A DNA stretch of 64,000 nucleotides, from contig JBDOQK010000034.1 of NCBI GenBank assembly GCA_040437565.1, positions 248,001 through 312,000 of the forward strand, read 5' to 3'. Origin of the DNA: Albugo candida. Taxonomy: Eukaryota; Oomycota; Peronosporomycetes; Albuginales. Positions within the stretch are counted from its first letter, which is position 1, and every line of letters begins with the position of its first letter. Under the pieces are notes generated by a model. It did not search any database, was not told the origin of the DNA, and saw only the letters and a list, made by a program, of their open reading frames with translations. Positions 33,445 through 43,799 of the stretch are shown in pieces. Position numbers and translations under genes: made by a program.

Positions 33445-34463
33445 CAACTTTGTCGTTGATCTTATCTCAATGAATGCAGAAAGCAATTGGTCATATTATA
33501 TTTTAGATTATGTACTATATATTTCACTAAATTTCATATGTAGNNNNNNNNNNNNNNNNNNNNNNNNNNNNNNNNNNNNNNNNNNNNNNNNNNNNNNNNN
33601 NNNNNNNNNNNNNNNNNNNNNNNNNNNNNNNNNNNNNNNNNNNGGCAAATGTCATCTGACTATGCAAGCGTCAAGTGGATATGTTTCTACCATGATACGT
33701 TCGCTACTACAGCTTAGCTAACGAAGCAATCAATTTGTCCATCATGACCACTTGATCAAGCGATACATTTTCATCTTGTCATGAAGACAGAGGAAGTGAA
33801 AAGTACATGATTGTAACACAAGGACACATCTATGACACTGACATATAGTGATATAGTCAATTTTTACTATTATGTACAATAATGTGGTCAGATAACTATG
33901 AAGTCCTTAGGCTCATTTGATTATGAAGGCGGATTTCTAAAACAGGAATCTGCTTTCTCGCACTGTATATCACAAAGAGGTTCCTCATTCCACGCTTAGC
34001 ATGTAGCACACATGACAATTACTCAGAGTTTTTTAAGTTACGCTGATTTATCTCCATTGAAATGTCAGACAGGGATAATTACAACTCATCCTCGTAATTT
34101 TGACTACTACTAATGAATAGTACACATTTGTGATCAGACTATTGGGGTGTGAGACCCCGAAACATATTCTCTCTTCATCGAGACACTCGAAGCGAGCTGG
34201 GTTAGCTGTAAGTCATCATCACACAAAGAGGTACATACCCTCGAAATGAAACGTTCATGTCTCTACAAGAGATCAAATGCGCTCAACATAACATATTTGT
34301 TAATACTGCCTGGGGCGGCGACATTATTTTGATGTAATCATCACGTTCAGAATTGAATTATGATTATACTCTACCATAGTCAATCGTTTGCGAGCGACCA
34401 GAGCCAGTCATGTTGAGACCGCAAATAACGAAACCGGTTATATAAAGTAATGTATCATCGACT
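33445..34463. other. Non-coding stretch containing an assembly gap (33544-33643)
   Basis: About 900 known bases, AT-rich, with no frame longer than about 80 codons except one created by the N run. This is the only gap whose flanks are not copies of one another, so sequence is probably truly missing. No RNA gene, repeat or promoter element is evident. Confidence 0.5.
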
Positions 34464-37400
34464 TTATTCCTTCATGAGTTGACCAAACATCTGCTCCAGC
34501 GAGACTTCAGATACCACGAAATGCTTGATGCCGAATGCACTCTTGTATTTCTTCAATACCGAAAACACTTGTGCGAGTCCAAATGCTTCGCTGCATGTCG
34601 TCTCATACACTACCGTTGTCCTGTGGAACATGTGCGCTGCTTGCTGCAAGTCCACCCGAGAGCGAAGAGCCGGGTTGCCTCCATGTGCTGTTATCCATAC
34701 AGTTTTGAATAAGTTTTCAATATCCAAAATGCACTCTTGTACGAGCCATTCTTGCAAAAAGAAATTGACGCAACGTTTTGCTTCTGGATCATCGACTGCA
34801 CTCTTTTCATCCGTTGTTTCCTGAAGACGGCTTAGCCATTCAGGTCTTTCAATTTGTGGGACTAGTTGAAAGCCATTGCAATTTGCACGATGCTCCCGGC
34901 ATTTGATCCATAATGACTCCAATTCCGCTGGTTGTAGCACTGCTCCAGTGTCTAAGTACTCTAAAGATCGGTTCTCTTGTATAAAACATTGATATTGATC
35001 CAAACAGGCTGCACTCCAGATCACGTCGGTATCGAGTTGCAGAGTAATAGATATGCTGACGGCAACACGTTGCTTTAATTCGGGAATACTACCAGACCAG
35101 GCGTGTTTGCTCAAATGCAGTATCACTGCGTTCGCACAAACTGCCTCGGCTTCTTCCATACTGTGAGTAGTAAACAAGCAACTCAAACTACTCGATTGCT
35201 GCTTTGACTTGAGGACGCGCCACAAAAGTCTGCGTGAAACCACGTCGACACCAGCAGAGGGTTCATCCAGTAATAGCACAGATATGTCCACATTAAGGAA
35301 ACTCAAAGCAAGCATCAGTCTTCGCTTGTTGCCTCCACTAAGATCCCCTGCTCGAGTATTTTCCACCTTGACGAGATCCAAACTCTGCAAAAGTCTGTTT
35401 ATTCGCTGTGACTGTATCTGAACACTGACGAAAGTGGCTTGCTCTTGTAGCATCACGAAAAGCTCGCAATGCTCCCGCACACTTAGCCTATCAAAAAGCA
35501 CGTTTACCTGAGGACAATAACCAAAGCGTGTAGCTGCTCTCTGAGGTTCCATAGTGACATCAATGCCATCCAAGTAAGCATGACCCGATGTCGGAGCCAG
35601 CCATCCCGTAAGAATCTCAAACATTGTGGATTTCCCCGAGCCATTCACGCCAAGTAGCGCCACACAATCATTTTCTTCCACAGAGAATGATACATCATTA
35701 AGGGCAATAACTTGACTTGAAGTGGTCCCTGTGCCTTGACTATTTGACGAAAGAACGGGTTCCTCTACACTTGGTGCCTTATTCCCATTGAAAATCTTTG
35801 TCACATGTTCCACCTCGATGCATTTGCTATTGAACTGCAAACTCCCCTCTTCGACATTTCTCGTATAGTTTTCTGAGCTGTATCCATTCCATCCCAGAGC
35901 AGAGTATATAAAAGCCTTACATTTCCGTAACAGATACTTTTGCGAGCCAGATGAGTGAATTTGCCACATATCGATACAAATGAACAAGGTCGAGTAGATG
36001 ATTGAGCAAACAATGAGCCACATAAAGCCTGAATAAGCCACATCCCAACTCCAAATACTGATGATCTTGTTCGTTTTTGTTGGTGATAAGATGGACGACA
36101 TCGCCTCAAGAGCCTCATCCGCATTGTCATCACTAAGCAGCTCGGTCAAATGCTCGCAATTCGATCGGAGTGAGGCCCAATTCATCGTGGCAATGGAGAA
36201 AATCGTCTGGCCATAGGAAAACAGGGGCAGTAGATGAAACAACCTGAAAAAACTATTGGCGGGACCACATATCATCGGTGTCATTGCGAGTATTTCGCTC
36301 AGCATGACGGCGAGAATCTGGAAAGATGTGAGGTAGGATACCACGGTTTGTGCCGAAGAATGAGAGCTGAAGCACATTGATAGGAGATATAAGAACGGAA
36401 TGATCGCGACGATGAATAAGACCGTGCTGATCATCAAAGCTGCTAGTACCGAAGGTTCAAATGCGGTCGGGTAGATCAATACAAGCTCGAGCATCATAAT
36501 CACAGCTGCAGCAAGAAAGCTGGTCAGGTCGAAGAAATAATGTGACAGCCAGTACGTGAGAAGGGGAAAACGATTACGCATATGCAGTAACTGAATTCGC
36601 TTCAGTCCAACTTCTTTTTCTTTCACCACAGCTGCGATGGAAAACGAGCAGATTGTGCTTAACGTCATCATCATTTGTATTGCCAGTACGATCCGACCAC
36701 TACTCCGCATCACCGTTTCAGACGTTAGGCTCTCCGCCAGGTCTTCTTCACCAGTTTGACCATTCTTCAGAGAAGTGGGATGGCGATTTTTGTGAGTCTC
36801 CATCTGAACATCCATTGCGCATGTATCTTTGGACGTCGAATTTACATCACATTGTGCATTCATGACATGTTGCACGAGTATCGGAAGTGAATGAACCACA
36901 CTTTTGTTATAAAACAAAACAGTGCGGAGCAATGGAACACTTTGATTCACAATTTTCTCGTTGTCCAGGAAAAGCGCGCCAATAAACGACTTTCCTTCAT
37001 ATTCTGGCGACAACATGAGAGACTTCAGATCACCAGAACGGCCGACATTCCAACGCATAACGATATCGAAAGGCACTGTATCAGCTGCGCTGTCATGATT
37101 GTTCAATGGAATCCGTGCGCGTCTGATAGACTCCAGAAACCAGTCAAATGGAGCGTTGTTCGACGATGTTAAAACATGCTTCGCCGACGGAGTACCAATC
37201 AAAAGTGACGAAGAAGTAGCTTGTGAGAGACGCAGCGAAGTAATTTCTTGCATCGGTTGCTGCAAGCTTGTAAGAAGATGTTGCGCCATTGAAACGAACA
37301 TCATAAACATCATCAATGGCCACACAAATTGCGCAGCGAGATTTCGTTTGTCTCGCACTGTGACTCGGAATCTTTTGATAACAAGTGCGTAGAAGGCCTG

Positions 37401-40400
37401 CCATAAACTTGAATCAAGAGGTGATGAAAGCAAAGTATCAGTCATGGGAGACGATAAATCAGTGCTGATTTTGTCGTTGGTAGCGTCGATAGCATCTACA
37501 GAGTTGTAAATGTCTTCACCCTTGGTCACGCGCACAAAAACGTCTTCCAAATCCGTCGCACGCAAAGCGTATCGATCAATTAGCCGACGTTTTTTCAAGT
37601 GTTCTAATTCTTCAAATAGTAAAATGAGCTGACTTTCAAACGCGTCTTGCTCAATTTGTACATCAGACTCATTCGTGCCGGTTATAGGATGCCCAAGATT
37701 ATAACGAGTCTCCCATTTTGATGTACTCACGAGTGTTGCTGTCGGTATAAACATACGAATCCAGTTTTCGGTCGCTTTGAAAGACGAAGAGGCTAGAAAT
37801 GAATCCTTATGACCACCCATAAACTCTTCATCCTTTTTGTGCTTTGTGGGCGCAATTGTATGGACAATCGTCAGCTTGTATCCGACCCCAAATCTTTGTC
37901 TCAAAAAAAGGCTGGACCCACAGCATTTTAGTTCCCCATCTGCAACGATGCCAATGTTACCACAAAGAGCTTGTGCTTCTTCCATGGCATGCGTAGTCAA
38001 GATGACAGCACGATCCGATACGACCGATCGTATTGCCTCCCATGTCTCAATACGAGCGTGCAAATCCATTCCTGCGGTTGGTTCATCCAGTAGTACTAAT
38101 TTGGAGTCATCTAGTAAAGCCAACACTAGAGACAGTCGACGTTTTTGACCACCAGAAAGTGTCTCAGCCAAAGCATCTAATTTGGCTGTAAGGCCAAATT
38201 GGTGGAGTTTAGTATAGCACGCTGCAAGTGCCAGTGTCGATATACCAAGTGCACTCTTAATCGCCAGAACAAGTTGCATGTGCTCTCTTACGCTCAATTT
38301 GTTAAAGATCAAGTTTTGTTGAAAGCAAACACTCAAACTTTTGCGCACTAGTAATGGTTCATGGACAACACTGACGCAATCATCTTCTAGGTCAAGACCG
38401 TGCTTGATAGAGGAAACCTTAATGCCGGCTGTTGACGTGGCAACGAATGCATTCCCACTTGTCGGAGATAGAAGACCACATAATACTGACAACGTCGTGC
38501 TTTTGCCTGCTCCATTAGGTCCGAGCAATCCAAAAATCTCTCCTCTTTCCACGCAAAACGAAACATTTTTTACTGCTTTGGTACCATTTGGGTACTCCTT
38601 CATTAGATTGGATACAAAAAGCATGAGATTTTGTCGCTCCAGTGTCTCTTCAAGTGGGATTTCTCGAATTGTTTTGCACTCATTGTTGTCGTCAAGTGGG
38701 TGGTCTGACTCCAATGTCATAGACACAGCGGCGGTAATATCTCCCTCTGCATCGTCACAATCGATAGCACTAGCTGGATGTGCTCTGTCGAATGTCTGGT
38801 AACGTTTGGCTAGCTTGCTTCGTGAACGACCAAAGAATGTGCCATTCGGAAACCAGAAGGATGGTTGAATTGGAAAATACCACTTCAATCGTACTCCATT
38901 TGGTCGAGGAAGTACTTGCTCCAAGTAATAGCCAAGCACTAAATATCCAATACTTTGTAAAAACATCGTCCAACATGCTTCAGATATCGTTCCCCAGTCA
39001 ATAAATTGCAATTTTTCGGCCGGGGTATCGTTTCCAACGATTCCTCCAAGACTTTGAGCTTCTGGATGCTTATCCTTGACCAGTTTCAAAATGCGATGAA
39101 GGCAGTTCATAAATACCACAGGAGAGCTTATAGCGTTAAAGAACTGAAAATGCACCCGAATCATCCAGGATGTAGCCAAAATTTCAGAATCCACCAATGA
39201 TTGTAACCAGGGCACCGCACATAATAGCAAATAGATCAGTGGAGCTCCAGCGGCGGCGGTTTTTGCTTGCTGGAAAATTGGTGTGATTGCAAGTGCGAGT
39301 AGAAGCACACTTATCCCAAATATCAGTACCAAAACTGCAAAATTCAAGCTTGACATACTCTGAAAAGTATCAAAAAAACTGGGCAAATCTGATGGAGAGG
39401 CAGCTACAGCAAACATTCCACCTCCTAGGAACGCAACGGCAAGAGCGACAATGACAATCAATGCCACCAAGTATAATAAAAACCAGCTTAGCAATAGAGA
39501 CATAGGATGCAGCCCCATGATTAACAAGTACTCTTTGAGCTGGTTCTCTTTTTCAGCCACAATGTCACGTACAAGCCGAGAGAATGGCCACAAAAATACA
39601 TACACCATGTAGAATACGATGGAGCTTTCGAGTGGTCCTGCGCGGAATTTGCTGGGTCGAGTCGGTACATATTCTACGTCGCTGATCTTTACCTTGTGAT
39701 CACCATTGCCATCAAATACTGTTCCAATTTGACGAAATGAAATAAGTCTTCTTAAAGACACGATAATTGCGGCTGACAATGTTCGCTGAACTTGCAGATT
39801 TCTCAACTTTTCCTGACAATTTTTTGCCGAAGTCATAATGTACAGCGGAAAATCAAAAATCATGTCTTCCCATCGATAATGCACTAATTTCAGCATGTCA
39901 TCGAGAACTATACAAGCATCTTCGAGATGATTTGATTCGACATTATGTACTTTTGTTCTGATGGGATTGCTTCGTTGCGATAAGAACTGATCCCAGGAGA
40001 TTTGAAAAGGAAGAATAGAGGGAAACACAAGTGTTTTCTTCGATTTCACAGGCCTCATTTGACGCTGCTTTCGTGAGAAATACATGTCCCATTGATCCGT
40101 CTGCTGTTCCTGCTTTGTACCGAATTCTTCCAGTGACATCTTCGGCTCTGACGCAAATGACATGGTTAGTTGAATCGTATCATCCGAAGACGCTGGTTCA
40201 GCTCCCATTATTGCATAAACGCGTTCATTTCCTGTCAGCTTTTTCTTCAAATCTTCTACCTGAAGCGATATCGATTCCCATTTATCACTCTTAGGTAAAA
40301 ATACAGCGTGATCCCGGACTGTAGGGATTCCCAAGTCTTTTGCAATTTCGTACTCTCTGAGTACAACTGATTAGACACAATGATCGATGATATATTACTT

Positions 40401-41678
40401 CTTACCTTTCAAGGTATCGGATAAATTCCGTGGTGAGATTATTCTGGATAACCCAAATACTTTGATTCGCCTTTTCTAATGTGAAAGGCAACGCTGTCAT
40501 CAGCAATAAGCTTTGATANNNNNNNNNNNNNNNNNNNNNNNNNNNNNNNNNNNNNNNNNNNNNNNNNNNNNNNNNNNNNNNNNNNNNNNNNNNNNNNNNN
40601 NNNNNNNNNNNNNNNNNNGTCTTCCCATCGATAATGCACTAATTTCAGCATGTCATCGAGAACTATACAAGCATCTTCGAGATGGTTCGATTCGACATTA
40701 TGTACTTTTGTTTTGATGGGATTGCTTCGTTGCGATAAGAACTGATCCCAGGAGATTTGAAAAGGAAGAATAGAGGGAAATACAAGTGTTTTCTTCGATT
40801 TCACAGGCATCATTTGACGCTGCTTTCGTGAGAAATACATGTCCCATTGATCCGTCTGCTGTTCCTGCTTTGTTCCGAAATCTTCCAGTGACATCTTCGG
40901 CTCTGACGCAAATGACATGGTTAGTTGAATCGTATCATCTGAAGACGCTGTTTCAGCTCCCATTATTGCATAAACGCGTTCATTTCCTGTCAGGTTTTTC
41001 TTCAGATCTTCTACCTGGAGCGATATTGATTCCCATTTATCACTCTTAGGTAAAAATACAGCGTGATCACTGACTGTAGGAATTCCCAAGTCTTTTGCAA
41101 TTTCGTGCTCTCTGAGTACAACTGATTAGACACAATGATCGATGATATATTACTTCTTACCTTTCAAGGTATCGGATAAATTCCGTGGTGAGATTATTCT
41201 GGATAATCCAAATACTTTGATTCGCCTTTTCTAATGTGAAAGGCAACGCTGTCATCAGCAATAAGCTTTGATAGGACAGATTCGCATTGGTGTGCTTGAT
41301 CCCTTGTAATAAGCTTTCATTATTGTCAGGGATCGATTGGGTCAATGACAAGTTGTACGAGCATAAAAGCGAGATGATGTAAAATAAAAAAGAAATTGGC
41401 AGAACCACATCGGCCAAAAGAGGAGGGAGAATCCAACGATCACGGCCTTTGTTCTTAAATTTGAAGAGTGTGCTGTCCCGTTGCTTGACCCGCCAATTTT
41501 TCCAAAAAAGTGCACACACGCCAGCCCACATGCGATGTCTAAATGTTTGTGAAGTAGAGGTAGAATAACTACGTTTTTGATTCGTTGATAGTATGTTCTG
41601 ATGTAAAAACGGCGCATTTAAGGCTGAAATATCCGGGTGGGTATTTTGATTGTAGTGGGTGAGTATCGTTCTGAACAC
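34464..41678 (-). CDS. Full-size ABCA-type ABC transporter
   Basis: Exon 1 is 41678-41161; after a 49-b intron exon 2 starts at 41111. Merging the duplicated flanks of the gap gives 6,411 b, 2,136 residues. Layout: N-terminal membrane helix after WKNWRVKQRDS, a large luminal loop, a helix bundle at about 420-640, NBD1 with GPNGAGKST (about 781), LSGGQKRR and LLDEPTAGMD (about 930); a second loop and helix bundle at about 1160-1560; NBD2 with GVNGSGKST (about 1741), LSGGNKRR and LLDEPSAGVD (about 1873). All ATPase motifs look intact in both halves. ABCA proteins move or flip lipids; in oomycetes the family is large. It is divergent from the PH-domain gene. Confidence 0.92.
39864..41273. repeat. 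Assembly gap (40519-40618) flanked by a diverged 655-b duplication
   Basis: Bases 39864-40518 match 40619-41273, but with about 18 single-base differences by eye (near 3 percent), five of them changing residues in the ABCA N-terminal loop (for example TVRDH/TVSDH). The other flanked gaps have identical copies. Two haplotypes, or two ABCA paralogues, joined by the scaffolder would explain it; only the downstream copy connects to exon 1. Confidence 0.8.
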
Positions 41679-42159
41679 ACTGGTCGAACATTAACGAACA
41701 TGATGGTTCGGGAGGGTTAAGACAGGCGAGATTGCAGTAAAAGTATGGATGCACAAACAGTCCAACCACATAAACCTGACTAACATGTGGCAAATTGGTA
41801 GCTTTGGATTGGCAGATGGATATCATCGCCAATCTCAACGTATTGACTATTTTGTGGATAAAAGGACGCGAAAGTTACTGCTGTGTATAAATGTACGTAT
41901 GTGATTTGAGCCTTAATGCAACGATACTCGCGTTTCGATATTCGATTTTAATATAAGGATTACAAGCTGTCATGGAAGATCAAATCCTTTAGAAAAGAGC
42001 GCACATGCACATTCCTAACAGATTACTTCCAAGTCCTTTACCCTATAACATACGATGTAAAATTGCTACACTAAAACCTTTGACGCGGACTTTGCACCAT
42101 TGCATACACAATTTCATACACTCATTCAACTGACTTTGACAACACTTTCTAGCAAACGA
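41679..42159. promoter_or_regulatory. Divergent intergenic region, ABCA / PH-domain gene
   Basis: About 480 b between the two start codons, AT-rich, no supported gene. It must contain both promoters. The PH frame is open for 20 codons before its first ATG but only with a TTG start. Confidence 0.4.
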
Positions 42160-43707
42160 ATGTTTAGAAAAAAAAGTAGTGCAATCATTTCACTCACATC
42201 TTCGTCCACAAGTTGTTCAATTCATGATCCAATGGCCCATACTCAATCCATTTCAACAGATTATGACCGTATTCAGTACTCCAATTCAGTGAGAATTCTG
42301 CATAAAGGATACCTCACCACCAAAAGAGGATTGCTCAAGGCAGACAGCTGCGACTACTACTTCCTTATGGAAAATAATCCACGCTTATTTACGTTCAAAG
42401 ACGAGACTTGTTTTGAGCGATGGGTTGCCTTATGCCGACCGTGGCTGAATCCGAAAGTAGGTGACGGTATCACTGAACCCAGATATGTGTGCACAGTAAT
42501 TCGTGCTGACCGAACAGTTGGTGGTATCCATTCAAAAGGTCATGGAATAACGATACTAGAAGGTCCTGCAGCCAAGTTTATTTCACGAAACTTGATTACG
42601 ACATCGCGGCCCTCTTGTGATGTTTGGCTTGAAGCCTTTCGTAAGGTACAACTGCAAAAACATGAAAATGCCAAGTATGTGTCAGCATCGTCATTATCGC
42701 AGCCTAAAGTCCTCAAAACGGTTGGAAGTACGCAAAATTGCTTGTCACCCGCGCACAACTCGCGTGACTCGCACCAGTCCACGCCCAAATTTGCCACTGA
42801 ATGCGAAAACGAGGCCGGTAAGCGTTGTCGTGGATCGGTCGTATCGTCCGAGAGAAGCGATTTGGATTCATCAAGTAGTCCATCAATGACAGAGTCGTCT
42901 AGTTACAAATCGGACTTCATGAAGACCAGGCAGCTTTCACAACAAAATGATAAAGTTCTTCTGTTTGTGCCTGGAGCAATATCGACGCTGTCAACCAACA
43001 GTACCAAATTGTGCACGGCAAGGGCTGAGCTGGGAAAGCTTTTGAAAAGCGGTAAACAGCGACCCTCACGAAGAGGCTTGAGTGCTGATGAAGTGCAGCA
43101 AGTGCAATGGCGTTATGGTGTACCCGATTTTATACTATACGATATTACATACATTCGAGGGAAAACCCGGAATGATCAGTGCACCCCATTAGAGAGTTAT
43201 ATCGAAAGCTGCTGTCATAGCTTCATTATGGACAGCACCTACAAATGTAAATATCAAGACTGGGTCAGTGTTCAACAGAATCAATTCTACATTACAGTCA
43301 ATGATGGCGAAAAGATCGATGGGAGCCTCATTCAGGAAAATGATATGTTTGGGTTACTTTATCTCAACGAGTTCCAGGATTGGGCTGAAGGAAGTAATGA
43401 CGAGGGGCAAAAGGCACAGAGTTTACTAGCTTCTGCTTTTCCTGAAGGATTTCCGATGGAAGTTTTGGATGTTTACTCGCAACCTCCAAGATGTCATTTC
43501 GCATGGCGTCATTGGGGTCCTTTTTGTGGTCGATACAAAGGTGTCAAAGGAGACAACCGTATAATTGAAATCCGTGGATTCGCTTATGTCGAAATCGACT
43601 CTTGTCGAATGCTAAGCCTAGATATATATTATAAAGCACAGAGTCTTTTCAAGGCTCTCGACGACGCCCGGGAAGAAATATTACAAAAGGGTATCACTGA
43701 CCACTGA
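42160..43707 (+). CDS. PH domain fused to plant-type pathogen-related (SnoaL/NTF2-like) domain
   Basis: Intronless, 515 residues from the first ATG (MFRKKSS). Residues about 43-165 resemble a PH domain (HKGYLTTKRGLL ... YYFLMENNPRLFTF, closing with the conserved Trp in CDVWLEAFRKV). A Ser-rich linker follows. Residues about 308-505 closely follow the pathogen-related protein family of plants and fungi: WRYGVPDFILYDITYIRGKT, PEGFPMEVLDVYSQPP and WRHWGPFCGRYKG, a SnoaL/NTF2-like cone fold of unknown ligand. The plant proteins are induced by infection, but their biochemistry is not settled. PH would tether the fold to phosphoinositide membranes. Neighbouring START-FYVE is another lipid-binding protein. 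Confidence 0.75.
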   Translation: MFRKKSSAIISLTSSSTSCSIHDPMAHTQSISTDYDRIQYSNSVRILHKGYLTTKRGLLKADSCDYYFLMENNPRLFTFKDETCFERWVALCRPWLNPKVGDGITEPRYVCTVIRADRTVGGIHSKGHGITILEGPAAKFISRNLITTSRPSCDVWLEAFRKVQLQKHENAKYVSASSLSQPKVLKTVGSTQNCLSPAHNSRDSHQSTPKFATECENEAGKRCRGSVVSSERSDLDSSSSPSMTESSSYKSDFMKTRQLSQQNDKVLLFVPGAISTLSTNSTKLCTARAELGKLLKSGKQRPSRRGLSADEVQQVQWRYGVPDFILYDITYIRGKTRNDQCTPLESYIESCCHSFIMDSTYKCKYQDWVSVQQNQFYITVNDGEKIDGSLIQENDMFGLLYLNEFQDWAEGSNDEGQKAQSLLASAFPEGFPMEVLDVYSQPPRCHFAWRHWGPFCGRYKGVKGDNRIIEIRGFAYVEIDSCRMLSLDIYYKAQSLFKALDDAREEILQKGITDH

Positions 43708-43799
43708 TTCTCAGGTTTTTTATGTGACAGATGTAACATTGCACATAGTGAGTCACCAGTGCTTATTCCCCTCGATTAGTTCACTATCTATCACCAAAA

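Noticed and set aside
33470-33721. Plus-strand frame across the 33544-33643 gap
   Set aside because: It exists only because the N run is translated as open; its flanks have no coding features.
34140-34210. Sequence TGGGGTGTGAGACCCCGAAAC as a possible structured RNA
   Set aside because: A small hairpin is possible but nothing matches 5S rRNA, tRNA or a known snRNA.
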